Of a stretch of 64,000 nt of DNA, positions 27,090 through 36,290 are shown piece by piece; the first letter of the stretch is position 1, and the number at the start of each line of letters is the position of its first letter. A model generated the notes under the pieces. The model did not search any database. It was not told the origin of the DNA and saw only the letters and a list, made by a program, of their open reading frames with translations. The DNA comes from G963663495 sp963663495 (GTDB lineage: Bacteria; Bacteroidota; Rhodothermia; Rhodothermales; Bin80): contig OY760427.1 in NCBI GenBank assembly GCA_963663495.1, positions 3,534,001 through 3,598,000 on the forward strand. Reading direction: 5' to 3'. The position numbers and the translations under genes were made by a program.

Positions 27090-28217
27090 CTACTGCATAC
27101 CCACCGCACTTGCCACCTTATCAGTCTCGTGCAGGACAGACTCCAACTGTGCGAGGAATATGTTGTTCTCCGATTTTGTGCCCGTGCTCACCCTAAGGTA
27201 TCCGCGCATTTCCGGGTAGCCACCCAAGTCCCGAACGAGTACTCCACGCCTCATTAATGAACACATTATCTCACGGGAATCCTGTAGAGGCCGGAAAACC
27301 ACAAAATTGGCCTGGGGGCGTAGAACCGTTATGCCTTCCAACGCAACTATGGCGTCGTACAATCGCATGGTCTCCCGCTTGGTTTCAACGACTTCTTTCA
27401 TTATGGAACCATGCCTTTGCAGCTGCATCAACGCGGCAGTTTCTGAGATCCGGTCCACCGCAAATGGATACCGTGCCTTTCGTATTTCACCTATAAGCGC
27501 AGGGCTTCCGATAAGGTAGCCAACACGCAGTCCCGCCAATCCGTAGGCTTTGGAAAAAGTACGAAGAAGCAGCACGTTCGGATACCGGTCCAACACTTGA
27601 AGCATACTGGGGATGTCGCTGAACTCAACATAAGCTTCATCTACGAGAACCAGTCCGCGGGTTACCTCAGCGATTCGGATTACATCCCTCCGCCTCAGCG
27701 CCAACCCTGTTGGATTATTGGGTGTTGCAATCGCAACCAGCGCCGGAGAGTGGAGCCGGATCGCAGCCATCAGGGATGAAACATCAATGGACAGGTCCTG
27801 CTGTGGAGCCACTGTGGTAAGGTCTCCGCTACCCAGTCGCACAATCTTTTCATACAGCGAGAAAAGCGGGCGGGGAAGCACTACCCGGGTTCCGGGCACA
27901 ATGGTAACCGCAGCGACCGTGTACATGAGGTCGTTGGAACCGTTGCCAATCAGTATACCTTTTCCTGGCCACCCGGTATGCACAGCCAGCGCTTCCGTCA
28001 AGGATTCAGGCCACTCAAGGGGATACCTGTGGAATGCATCAGTAGCGACGAAGGAGGCCAACTCCATCTTCAAGGAGCCGGGCACATCCGACGCGCTCTC
28101 ATTCTGGTTGAGCTTGATGGCTATGTCTCGGGGTCCTCCCACATGGTAAGGCTGGACCGCTCGAACCGAAAGTTGGATGCTGGCGAGCGCCGCATCCAAT
28201 AATGTGTCCTTATGCAT
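27090..28217 (-). CDS. hisC: Histidinol-phosphate aminotransferase
   Basis: PLP enzyme of histidine biosynthesis converting imidazole acetol phosphate to histidinol phosphate. Motifs: IKLNQNESA near the N-terminus, GNGSNDLM, ATPNNPTG, VDEAYVEF and the PLP lysine in FSKAYGLAGLRVGYL. I chose ATG 28217 (MHKDTLLDAAL), giving 375 residues as usual for HisC; the frame is open for another 64 codons upstream but that sequence has no family similarity and would overlap hisD. Lies 136 bases downstream of hisD. Confidence 0.92.
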   Translation of the reverse strand: MHKDTLLDAALASIQLSVRAVQPYHVGGPRDIAIKLNQNESASDVPGSLKMELASFVATDAFHRYPLEWPESLTEALAVHTGWPGKGILIGNGSNDLMYTVAAVTIVPGTRVVLPRPLFSLYEKIVRLGSGDLTTVAPQQDLSIDVSSLMAAIRLHSPALVAIATPNNPTGLALRRRDVIRIAEVTRGLVLVDEAYVEFSDIPSMLQVLDRYPNVLLLRTFSKAYGLAGLRVGYLIGSPALIGEIRKARYPFAVDRISETAALMQLQRHGSIMKEVVETKRETMRLYDAIVALEGITVLRPQANFVVFRPLQDSREIMCSLMRRGVLVRDLGGYPEMRGYLRVSTGTKSENNIFLAQLESVLHETDKVASAVGMQ

Positions 28218-28353
28218 CCGATATGGCTGACACAACTGCGAAGAATTTGAAACAAGCGCCGGTTGCCTAACGCTCCGCGCAGCTCTCCGTTCGCCTCCCA
28301 GGCACAATACTGCGGTACCCACCACAGTTGTATCACCAGTTCGTAGCCTGCGC

Positions 28354-29658
28354 TTAAGGGTCCTTTGACACCACAGGAGACTGGAGCCTGACTTCCACGG
28401 AGCGCGCATGCGCGGGGAGTGCTTCGGCGCGCGCGAGCATCGCGATGGCGCTTGCAGTTTTCTTGAGCCGTGCAGCCGTGTAGTGGATTATGGACTGGCG
28501 CCGTACATAATCCTCCACTCCAAGCGCAGAAGCGAAGCGCGCCGTGCCACCGGTTGGCAGTACATGGTTAGGGCCGGCATAGTAGTCACCTACCGGCTCT
28601 GGAGAATGCGGCCCGACGAACACAGCTCCGGCATGCAGAACATTCGTAAGTACGGCATCTGGATTCTCAATCATGATTTGGAGATGCTCTGGAGCTAAGT
28701 CATTGATAATCGCCATCCCTGTCTCCAGATTGTCCACTACGATGATCATACTATGGTGCGTCAGCGAGGCTTCCAGGATGCCTTGACGCCTAGACTCTGG
28801 TACTATCCGACGAATGTGTCGCTGCACCTCTCGTGCCAATTCTGCGTCAGTCGTGACCAAGATGGAGGAAGCGCGCGAATCGTGCTCTGCCTGTGCCACC
28901 AAATCACATGCAATCCAGCTTGATGGTGCGCTATGGTCTGCTAAGACAACTACCTCACTGGGACCGGCAAGGGCATCAATGTCAACCGTCCCGTACACAT
29001 ACTTCTTGGCCGCAGTAACGTAAACATTGCCGGGTCCAACAATCTTATCAACTCGCGGGACCGACGCTGTACCATATGCCAATGCGCCGACAGCTTGTGC
29101 ACCCCCCACCGCAAATACATGGGCAAGGCCCAGCATGCGGGACGCTGCCATCACCTGCGGGCTAGGGAAGCCACTAGAACAAGGCGGAGAAGCTACGCAA
29201 ATCTCCGGGACACCAGCCACCTGGGCAGGTATGGCGGTCATCAGCACACTTGAAGGATAAGATGCCGTCCCCCCCGGAACATACAACCCCACACGCTGCA
29301 TCGGTACCACACGCTGCCCGAGTCTTACGCCATCACCATCGTCCATCATCCACGAGCGCGGCAATTGCCTTTCATGGAATTGACGTATATTGGCAGCCGC
29401 ATCCGAAAGGATGCGAAGCCATTCCTGGTCGACAGCTTCCAAGCTTGCATCCAGCACATCCATCGGAACGCGCACAGCCTCCAGCCGCACACCATCCAGC
29501 CGTTCGGTATGCTCCACGATGGCTGCATCTCCGCGCTCCTCCACATCACGAACAATGGCAGCAGCGGCGGACAATATTTCCGCCCCAAGCACCGCACGGC
29601 GAGCCCATCGGTCAGCTTCACAATCCTTCCACTCACCGCCGGAAATAATGGGCACCAA
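28354..29658 (-). CDS. hisD: Histidinol dehydrogenase
   Basis: NAD-dependent zinc enzyme performing the last two steps of histidine synthesis. Motifs: VPGGTASYPSSVLMTAIPAQ, the core VGPGNVYVTAAKKYVYG and IDALAGPSEVVVLAD, AEHD, and PEHLQIM with the zinc ligands typical of the family. 434 residues, full length. It heads a hisD-hisC pair; the rest of the histidine pathway is not in the window. Confidence 0.93.
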   Translation of the reverse strand: MVPIISGGEWKDCEADRWARRAVLGAEILSAAAAIVRDVEERGDAAIVEHTERLDGVRLEAVRVPMDVLDASLEAVDQEWLRILSDAAANIRQFHERQLPRSWMMDDGDGVRLGQRVVPMQRVGLYVPGGTASYPSSVLMTAIPAQVAGVPEICVASPPCSSGFPSPQVMAASRMLGLAHVFAVGGAQAVGALAYGTASVPRVDKIVGPGNVYVTAAKKYVYGTVDIDALAGPSEVVVLADHSAPSSWIACDLVAQAEHDSRASSILVTTDAELAREVQRHIRRIVPESRRQGILEASLTHHSMIIVVDNLETGMAIINDLAPEHLQIMIENPDAVLTNVLHAGAVFVGPHSPEPVGDYYAGPNHVLPTGGTARFASALGVEDYVRRQSIIHYTAARLKKTASAIAMLARAEALPAHARSVEVRLQSPVVSKDP

Positions 29659-29680
29659 CGGGAGTGTAGCAGCTCTGGAT

Positions 29681-30046
29681 TTAGTCAGCAGACTCGTCGC
29701 ACATCAAACATCCCTCAATACCTGGCAAATCCCCAAACTCGTAGCCAGGTAAGCACTCGTCTTTGATGTGCTGCATCACATCCTGCAGCCCACAGAGGAA
29801 TTTGGAGAAGTCCTCCTTATACAAAAAAATCTTGTGTTTCTCGTACCGATACTCTTCGACTCGCTTGCTCTCCGTAACGACAATAAAAAAATCCTCACCT
29901 GAATTCGTCGGCTTCACGTCGAAAAAATAGGTACGACGCCCAGCCGAGACACGCTTGGAATACACCTCATCGCGGTATTTCGAACGATCCTTCACGTTCG
30001 CCCCCCTATCATAATTGTTTCCTGGAGATTCTGAATTATAATGCAT
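29681..30046 (-). CDS. PUR-alpha-like nucleic-acid-binding protein (DUF3276)
   Basis: A 121-residue protein whose middle (VSAGRRTYFFDVKPTNSG, FFIVVTESKR, EKHKIFLYKEDFSKF) is the PUR repeat found in Bacteroidota and spirochaetes, including the Borrelia regulator BpuR. PUR proteins bind single-stranded DNA or RNA. The C-terminal tail is acidic with two cysteines (GCLMCDESAD), which is not part of the usual domain. It lies 22 bases before hisD in the same direction. The 88 bases upstream are AT-rich and probably contain its promoter. Confidence 0.85.
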   Translation of the reverse strand: MHYNSESPGNNYDRGANVKDRSKYRDEVYSKRVSAGRRTYFFDVKPTNSGEDFFIVVTESKRVEEYRYEKHKIFLYKEDFSKFLCGLQDVMQHIKDECLPGYEFGDLPGIEGCLMCDESAD

Positions 30047-30133
30047 GGTTATCTCTTCTAATAATATAAATTAGTATCAAAACAACAATATGTAATATTG
30101 TTTTAGGGAATGCAACGAAATACTCGTGAATTA

Positions 30134-30913
30134 TTAAGACACTGTTGACGCTAGCTCCAACAGATTTTGCATCGCTCCAGCGGCATTCTTACCGGCTGAG
30201 AGCACTTCTTCATGCGATAATATACTACTTGAACGGCCCGCAGCAACATTCGCGATCAATGCGATCCCGAGTGCTTGCATGTCAAGCACATTTGCGACCG
30301 CAGCCTCCTGTATCAAACTCATTCCTACTACATTGGCTCCGATAACCTCCAAATAACGAACCTCGGCAGATGTTTCAAATGATGGGCCAAGCATCCAGGC
30401 ATACGTTCCCTCAGCAATGCGCATCCCCTGCAACGTAGCCTCTTCCAGCAGGCTTCTCCTCCAAGCCTCGTCGTACGCTACCCGTACGCCCGTGCTCCCA
30501 AGTATTGAGAGACCGGGCCTGACATGATCCTTTACCAGCATAAAATCGCCTGGCCGGTAGCTCGGACAGATGCCACCCGCACTGCATGCAATGATAATTT
30601 TCTTTGCACCAAGTGTGTGCGCCAAGCGTACGGGGAATCCCATGTGTTCCAGCGTTGCCCCTTCGTACAGGTGGCGCCGCCCTTTCACCATCGCATACGG
30701 GGCCCCGACCAACGCATTAATCAGCAACATGCCTGTATGGCCGACGACATGTGGCGAAGGGTAGCCGGGGATATCGTGCACCTCGAACTGCAGCAACGCT
30801 TCTGAATCTTGCACTGCTCCACCCCAGCCGGACCCCAGCATAACCACTCCCTCCAGTTGCGGCACGCCCCGAGTGCGCAGCCACTCGGCAGCCTCCTTGA
30901 CACGGGCACACAC
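30134..30913 (-). CDS. Purine nucleoside phosphorylase, 5' end next to an insertion
   Basis: Cleaves purine nucleosides with phosphate. Motifs: VMLGSGWGG (phosphate loop), GRRHLYEG, ACSAGGICPSYRPGDFMLV, GPSFETSAEVR and VGMSLIQEAAVA, of the trimeric PNP class. The first usable start is GTG 30913; an in-frame TGA lies two codons further up, and the TnpB element ends at 30924. Family members usually have some 10 more residues at the N-terminus, so the insertion has probably removed the native start and promoter. At 259 residues it is slightly short. Expression from a promoter inside the element is possible but not shown. Confidence 0.87.
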   Translation of the reverse strand: MCARVKEAAEWLRTRGVPQLEGVVMLGSGWGGAVQDSEALLQFEVHDIPGYPSPHVVGHTGMLLINALVGAPYAMVKGRRHLYEGATLEHMGFPVRLAHTLGAKKIIIACSAGGICPSYRPGDFMLVKDHVRPGLSILGSTGVRVAYDEAWRRSLLEEATLQGMRIAEGTYAWMLGPSFETSAEVRYLEVIGANVVGMSLIQEAAVANVLDMQALGIALIANVAAGRSSSILSHEEVLSAGKNAAGAMQNLLELASTVS

Positions 30914-30923
30914 TATTCAGTTT

Positions 30924-31110
30924 GGGAATTATATACGTGAGTGACCAACTGTACACAGTGAGGCACTAGTATCAATTTCACGGGGCATAGGGATCGGTAA
31001 CCCGAACGCCCCTCGCCGTGCAGAAGCCCCAATCCCGGAGGCCAGTATGTTTGCAGCCGCATTCAGGTCTGCATGATCCGTATGTCCACAGGACATACAC
31101 GTGAATTTGC
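30924..31110 (-). ncRNA. Predicted omega (right-end) guide RNA scaffold, copy 2
   Basis: The 3' end of tnpB to the element's right end, conserved with the other two copies. The guide would be read from the flank below 30924, that is TTTGACTT-type sequence on the minus strand starting AAACTGAA and running into the purine nucleoside phosphorylase gene. Boundaries not defined by the sequence alone. Confidence 0.4.
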
Positions 31111-32179
31111 TCCGTGTCTTACGGGTACTCGCTTCTGTGTGCCCACACACAGAACACCGCTGACTCGTATAGGCAGCGGTAACCTTTATCACCTTGCGGC
31201 ACTTATAGCCCAGCATCTGATCCAGCTGGCCCCAACCTGTTCGCAGCATCTCACGGTTGAGGCCAGACTTCTGTCTGACGTTTGTGCCAAAGCTCTCCAT
31301 TGTCCCCTTAGCTGAACATGTCATCGCTTTGATCTTCAGGTCCTCCAGTATCACCGTTGAGGAGCAATTGGCAATACTGCGACTTACCTGGTGGTTCGCA
31401 TTCTTGAGGATGTTAGCACGCTTGCGCTGTATGCGGGCGATTCTATGCTTCCGCCTGTTACGACGGTTGGAGCCTTTCTTCTGTCTCGCCAGTCTTCGCT
31501 GATGCCGCTTCAACTTGGCATCAAGACGCTTGGTATCCGGTTGTCTGATAATGCTTATATCGCCCTCTGTGGAGACCATAGCGACCTGCCCGCAATTACG
31601 GTCAATGCCTACAGCACCGCCGGTATCCTCTATTACAGGTGCCTCCATCTTGTAGCAGATGACAGCATACCCTTTGCCGGCGTTCTTCTTTACAGTGGCT
31701 TTGATGGGTATACCATCAGGGTACGGGTTGCCTCCCCGCCTGCGGAGCGCCATATATCCCATTTTCGGGATATACAGCTCGCCATCCCGAACCCTTACGT
31801 TATCAGGGATCGTGAACGAAGGCGTACTACCACGTCTGGAATGGAATCTCGGTCTTCTCTTACCTTCCTTGAAGAATGCCTTCCATGCATCCGCCTGATA
31901 TTTCAATGTGTATCTAACGACACCAAAGGAGTATTCAGGTAGCCACTCGACCGTACGGCGCAGTGCCGTGAACCGCTTCCCCAGCGAGAAGAAGCTTACC
32001 GAGGGCGGCTTCTCTCCAGCCTCTTTCGCTTTCTTGTAGGCCTCGCTCTGCTCTGCGAGGATGGCATTCCACACAAACCTACACGCACCCGCTAATCCAG
32101 CAAGTTGCTTGGCGTTACTTCGACTTCCGGGCAACAGCCTGTATGTGATATTGCGGTATGCACTAACCGTTTCGGGCAT
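30929..32179 (-). CDS. tnpB: TnpB-family RNA-guided nuclease, copy 2 (intact)
   Basis: 416 residues. RuvC residues D193 (AVGIDRN), E279 (VILEDL) and D371 (HADLNAA) are present, with zinc-finger cysteines at 342, 345, 361 and 364. A basic stretch (KRHQRRLARQKKGSNRRNRR) precedes the RuvC-II motif, as usual. The stop TAA falls inside the right end of the element (CGT ATA TAA TTCCC). About 97% identical by eye to copy 1. TnpB is an RNA-guided DNA endonuclease that promotes transposon retention; that role in this DDE-type element context is inferred. Confidence 0.92.
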   Translation of the reverse strand: MPETVSAYRNITYRLLPGSRSNAKQLAGLAGACRFVWNAILAEQSEAYKKAKEAGEKPPSVSFFSLGKRFTALRRTVEWLPEYSFGVVRYTLKYQADAWKAFFKEGKRRPRFHSRRGSTPSFTIPDNVRVRDGELYIPKMGYMALRRRGGNPYPDGIPIKATVKKNAGKGYAVICYKMEAPVIEDTGGAVGIDRNCGQVAMVSTEGDISIIRQPDTKRLDAKLKRHQRRLARQKKGSNRRNRRKHRIARIQRKRANILKNANHQVSRSIANCSSTVILEDLKIKAMTCSAKGTMESFGTNVRQKSGLNREMLRTGWGQLDQMLGYKCRKVIKVTAAYTSQRCSVCGHTEASTRKTRSKFTCMSCGHTDHADLNAAANILASGIGASARRGAFGLPIPMPREIDTSASLCTVGHSRI

Positions 32180-32697
32180 GGCACGGTGGTATACAACTCC
32201 CCAATGTATGGAAATTATATAGCATGAGTACCCACGTGTTGAGTTATTTGAAATAATTGCAGTGGTTTCGTGAAAAGCAGGAACCGATTATGAAAAACTG
32301 GCGAAAGCCATCCTGTCTGCACCACCAAAGCACAATAAGTAACTCCTGCGAAAACGCGTGGCATTCAGCCATATAACTCCCTTCAGTTTACTCCAATTCT
32401 TCCACCAAGGCAGTTATGATGGCCCTACTTTAGCCTCTGCCGTGCAGGGAATGTGCGAGGCGCCGAAAGCAGCGCGTTGGGGTTTCGACTTCAGTTTGTA
32501 CCCCTGCGCCTGCACGGCAGTGCGTGCGGCTGCCTCCCGCTGCCTTGGAGCCTGTCTCACGGCATACCAGGCATCGTTGGTCGTGCGGAGTCCGCTCGCA
32601 ATCGGCAGCTTAAGGGCGGCTTCCGGGCGGACTGCTACCGTAACCGAACCGCGGGTCGGTTCCGACATGCCAGGCGAGTCTAGTTGGTCATTCCCGG

Positions 32698-33594
32698 TCA
32701 TTCCACCCATACGACGATCGAATCAACGGATACCCCGGCAATGATGCCGAGACCACCATTTAGATTGCTGGGTGGCTCCCTACGCATCGGATCCCCCGTA
32801 CCCGCTACGAATTGGGCATATTCCCGCGTACTGCGGACAATTGCAACGCGCAGTTCGTGCGGCGGGACGGGAGTCTCGCGCATTTCCACTGGTATCGCAT
32901 AAACACCGGTCCAGGTCCGCCGTCCGAGGCCGTCCAGTTCAATCTGTGCTTCTTCCACCAGCGCCTCCGGGCGCAAGAAGATGTCATCCAGCCGCCCGCT
33001 GCCCTGCAGTTCATGTTCCAACCGAGTGTGAATCCAGTACTCGCCCTCCACGGTCGTACCCGAGTTCCAGAATGCGTGGACTTCAATCACGTATACAAGT
33101 CCGCGCACCGCCCCGGTCCGGAGTGAGTCAAGACGTAGGGTATCCGTCAGGGAAGCATCTATAAAGGCATCTCCAACAATGATGCCATCTACCGGTGTAT
33201 CAGGCACTTGGATGCGCACGCTGTCCAATACAAGGGGCGGCGGTATTACAGTTGAGCCGGTAATAACCTGGCCATCCCACCGCGCTTCAATCCGGGCTGT
33301 AGCCAACGCATTGGCCATCAACGTGTTTACCGGTCCGTAGTGACCCTCGGCCTCCTGTACGTATTCTGAAGCCTGATCTCCCAGCCACACCGTCACGGCT
33401 ATATTCTCTGCCGCAGTTGCGTCAGGAGAAAACGGTTCATCTACCGGTCTCGTCTCACGCAGATGGATCATAGGAAGGGGTGCCTCAACCTCTATGAACG
33501 CCTCCACCACCAGGGCAGTATGTACTGGCGGCAATGCGGAATCGCACGCCGACAGGATCACCACGGTGGTAAGTACGGTTTTGTGCCACTTCTC
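32698..33594 (-). CDS. DUF4249 lipoprotein
   Basis: A 298-residue protein starting MEKWHKTVLTTVVILSACDS, a lipoprotein signal peptide with lipobox LSAC. The mature protein (VVEAFIEVEAPLPMIHLRETRPVDEPF, then a beta-rich body ending SVDSIVVWVE) fits DUF4249, a family of outer-membrane lipoproteins found beside TonB-dependent receptors in Bacteroidota. An upstream in-frame start at 33687 would overlap the receptor gene and lacks a signal. It starts four bases after the receptor stop. Likely a surface partner of that receptor. The gap 32390-32697 has no recognised gene. Confidence 0.82.
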   Translation of the reverse strand, partial: EKWHKTVLTTVVILSACDSALPPVHTALVVEAFIEVEAPLPMIHLRETRPVDEPFSPDATAAENIAVTVWLGDQASEYVQEAEGHYGPVNTLMANALATARIEARWDGQVITGSTVIPPPLVLDSVRIQVPDTPVDGIIVGDAFIDASLTDTLRLDSLRTGAVRGLVYVIEVHAFWNSGTTVEGEYWIHTRLEHELQGSGRLDDIFLRPEALVEEAQIELDGLGRRTWTGVYAIPVEMRETPVPPHELRVAIVRSTREYAQFVAGTGDPMRREPPSNLNGGLGIIAGVSVDSIVVWVE

Positions 33595-33598
33595 CATG

Positions 33599-36226
33599 TC
33601 AGAAAATGATTCGTATTTCTGCAAGGGGTACGAAAGGCAATCCCCTTCGATCTCGCGCCACAACCGGCCCTTCAACCGAAGGGTCAAACGTGCGGTTTAT
33701 TACGTTACGACGATTTGTTACGTTATGCATCTGTACCGTAGCACGTATCCGGCTCGTACCCCACGCAAATTCATACCCGGCACGAACATCCATCCGCAGA
33801 TAGGGTGGTAAGCGTCCGTTATTGATGGAAGGCATGTACAGGAAGTTCGTCGGCTCAGAATCCAGCACCCCTTTAATCGCATAACGCCCGACTGGCACTG
33901 TAACGGGTAGCCCGGTCCTCCATACTGAAGACATTGATACCTGCCAAGGGCCTATTTCACGACTGACACTAGCGTGCAAATCGTGTGTAACGTCGTAATC
34001 TGCGGGTACATAGCGCACGCCAAACAAACGCGTTTCCGAGCGACCCAAAGCATAAGCGGCCCATGTGGTCCAAGCTCCCACCTGACGACGAAACAGGAAT
34101 TCCATCCCGAACGCCCGGGCCCTACCGCGTCCGTACTGGCCAAGAAGCGCAGCAACCTGTACACCTGGCCCCTCTAACCCATCCTTATATTCTGACACAT
34201 CACGTGGCAACAGCACGCTACGAGCGCGGTGTAGATAGGTCTCAGCGCTGATGACTATTTGGTTGCGCCACTGCCGTTGTACACCAAGAGACAGGTTAAT
34301 GCTGGTCGACGGCTTAGCACTACTACCAGCCGACACCCACCGTGTAGACACAAGGTCATACAACAACGAGTGCCGATCCCGAATACGGTGCAGGTATTGA
34401 ATTTGGCGCCCTCCGTTGGCCTGTATTGCCCAACGTCCGAAAGTCACCTTAGCTCCGATTCGAGGCGTAGCAGCAACGAAGGACCCACCCCGCAGTGAGG
34501 CAATGCGTAGGCCCGACTGAATCTCCACCGAGGGGTGCAGATGCCATGTGTCTTGTGCGTATAATACCAGTTCTACCGGCCGAGCGAAGCTCTCTCCTGA
34601 CATTACATCCAAGCTGGACGGAGATCGCTGCACGACAGCCTTGAGGCGGCTAGAAAATGAGCGTACTATAACTCGGAGTCCTGTGCGCACCTGATGAATT
34701 AGGGACGGGAAATAATCTATATCCAGCTTTATCCCTACATCGTTCAACCCCACATAGTATTCAGAGTCTACCGCGCCGGATGCCGTAGGCCTCAAGAAAA
34801 TGTGTTCTACTGCGTGGTACCTGGACACATAACCTGTTGCTGCGAGGTATACTTCGTCCCTGTAGAGGTACTGGTATCGTGCGCTTACGAGCGTTGTCGT
34901 CCATTTTGAGTCGATTTCGAAGAACAGCGGGGATGGCTTTAGCCACGACCGCACGTTGGGCGACAGATCGAAGGGCAGACGAATATCAAAGACATCCCCA
35001 CCTCGATAACCACTAACAGAGAGGCGCCTGCGTGGCGAGGACTGCCATGTCACTTTGGCACTTAGGTCATGGAAATAGTAACCGGTCCTCAGCGTGTCCC
35101 GAACTCCGTTCTCCTCAACCGGATGAACCGATCCCACAATGCGGTCGAGATATGAGCGTCTCCCTGAGACCATGGCTGCAACCCCACTTCCAATTGGTTG
35201 CGCTATAAGCACACGTCCACTCAAAAGTCCTATGGCAGCAACGGCATTCGACTCTCCGCTCGTGCCATCGCGCAGTTCCGCATCCAATACTGCCGACAGC
35301 CTGCCTCCGTATTCAGCTGGGAAGGAACCCTGGTAGAGCCGGATCTGCTTGAATGCTTCCGGCTGAAACAGGGAAATCAAGCTAAAAGCATGCCACGGAT
35401 GGTACACAGGAGCGCCGTCCAGCAGGTACAGATTCTGGTCCGGCTGGCCACCGCGAACTATCAACCCGGGGAACCCGCTTCCAACCTTCCGCACTCCGGG
35501 GAGCCATTGCAGGGTTTGCATCAAGTCTGGCTCGCCGGGAAAGGAAGGCAACCGACTAAGTGTCTTTACCGGGACATGCACCGCGCCGGGGGGTGTCCTT
35601 AACCGCTCTGCCTCTACTACCAGCTCTGCAGCGGGCGAACTGTTCCGAGAGAGGGCTATGTGGACGGGTGCACTCCCCGGCACAAGTGTTGTGTCCACGT
35701 GCATGTAACCTACATAGGAAATGCGGGTTACTATGGCTTCAACCGGCAGAGACGGGAGCGCAAAGTATCCTCCACGATTGGTTACGGCGCCCACACGAAG
35801 CACCGGTAAATACACATGCGCTCCATGCAACACCTCCCCTTCTTCCGCGCCGCGGACAAAGCCGCGCAGGGGACGGACTGCGGACTCCGTCCGCGATAAC
35901 AGCACGTACTGGCGCCGACGAACACGTTGCGCAGTTAGTGCAAGCGGCTCCAACAGGCATGCAAAAGCCTCCTCCAGCACCTGTCCCTCGTAGGAACAGT
36001 GGACCCACTTTCCTTCAACTTGACGCTCGGAGAAAACGATATCAATACTCTGAGCACGGGCCAGCTCAACCATGGCCGCGCGCAGAGCCATATTTTGAGC
36101 TTCAATGCGTATGGATTGAGCCGTCGCAGTTTCCGCGATTAGCGACATCGCCGCCAGCAGTACGAACCGCCCGGCGACCAACCATTGCACCAATGTTGGA
36201 GCCTTCCTCGGTATGCCACATTTCAT
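33599..36226 (-). CDS. TonB-dependent receptor with STN domain
   Basis: About 875 residues from ATG 36226. A signal peptide is followed by a secretin/TonB short N-terminal (STN) domain (LARAQSIDIVFSERQVEGKW), a carboxypeptidase-regulatory-like beta domain (GAVTNRGGYFALPSLP), a plug (LMQTLQWLPGVRKVGSGFPG, LIVRGGQPDQNLYLLDGAPV) and a 22-strand barrel ending in PFVPLAEIRIIF. The STN domain marks receptors that signal through a FecR-type anti-sigma factor; a FecR/ECF pair lies at 51096-52808 but not adjacent. Substrate unknown. First gene of a two-gene unit with the DUF4249 lipoprotein. Confidence 0.9.
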   Translation of the reverse strand: MKCGIPRKAPTLVQWLVAGRFVLLAAMSLIAETATAQSIRIEAQNMALRAAMVELARAQSIDIVFSERQVEGKWVHCSYEGQVLEEAFACLLEPLALTAQRVRRRQYVLLSRTESAVRPLRGFVRGAEEGEVLHGAHVYLPVLRVGAVTNRGGYFALPSLPVEAIVTRISYVGYMHVDTTLVPGSAPVHIALSRNSSPAAELVVEAERLRTPPGAVHVPVKTLSRLPSFPGEPDLMQTLQWLPGVRKVGSGFPGLIVRGGQPDQNLYLLDGAPVYHPWHAFSLISLFQPEAFKQIRLYQGSFPAEYGGRLSAVLDAELRDGTSGESNAVAAIGLLSGRVLIAQPIGSGVAAMVSGRRSYLDRIVGSVHPVEENGVRDTLRTGYYFHDLSAKVTWQSSPRRRLSVSGYRGGDVFDIRLPFDLSPNVRSWLKPSPLFFEIDSKWTTTLVSARYQYLYRDEVYLAATGYVSRYHAVEHIFLRPTASGAVDSEYYVGLNDVGIKLDIDYFPSLIHQVRTGLRVIVRSFSSRLKAVVQRSPSSLDVMSGESFARPVELVLYAQDTWHLHPSVEIQSGLRIASLRGGSFVAATPRIGAKVTFGRWAIQANGGRQIQYLHRIRDRHSLLYDLVSTRWVSAGSSAKPSTSINLSLGVQRQWRNQIVISAETYLHRARSVLLPRDVSEYKDGLEGPGVQVAALLGQYGRGRARAFGMEFLFRRQVGAWTTWAAYALGRSETRLFGVRYVPADYDVTHDLHASVSREIGPWQVSMSSVWRTGLPVTVPVGRYAIKGVLDSEPTNFLYMPSINNGRLPPYLRMDVRAGYEFAWGTSRIRATVQMHNVTNRRNVINRTFDPSVEGPVVARDRRGLPFVPLAEIRIIF

Positions 36227-36290
36227 TCTTGCTGCGCTACACCGCGGGTATGTACGTGTTCCGTTCAAGAAGAATCGGTAATTTACCTAT

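Larger units (their letters stand above)
30916..32389 (-). mobile_element. TnpB-bearing element with IS1595-like ends, copy 2, perfect 8-bp target duplication
   Basis: The unit (30924-32381, minus orientation) is bordered by TTCAGTTT at 30916-30923 and again at 32382-32389, an exact 8-bp duplication. Its ends read GGGAATTATATACGTGAGTG (from 30924) and, inverted from 32381, GGGAGTTATATGGCTGAATG. These match the ends of the IS1595-type element at 38777-40555. Contents: tnpB, a third terminal-repeat-like sequence at about 32190-32202, and a ~180-bp leader equal to fused IS1595 ends. No TnpA is present. An 8-bp duplication is typical of IS1595 and not of IS200/IS605, which make none. Confidence 0.85.

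Noticed and set aside
28218..28409. 64-codon upstream extension of hisC
   Set aside because: The frame is open but has no family similarity and would overlap the hisD 3' end; MHKDTLL at 28217 is the family start.
31391..31942. 183-codon frame antisense to tnpB, present in both tnpB copies
   Set aside because: Conserved only because the tnpB sense strand is conserved; the same shadow appears at 16661-17212.
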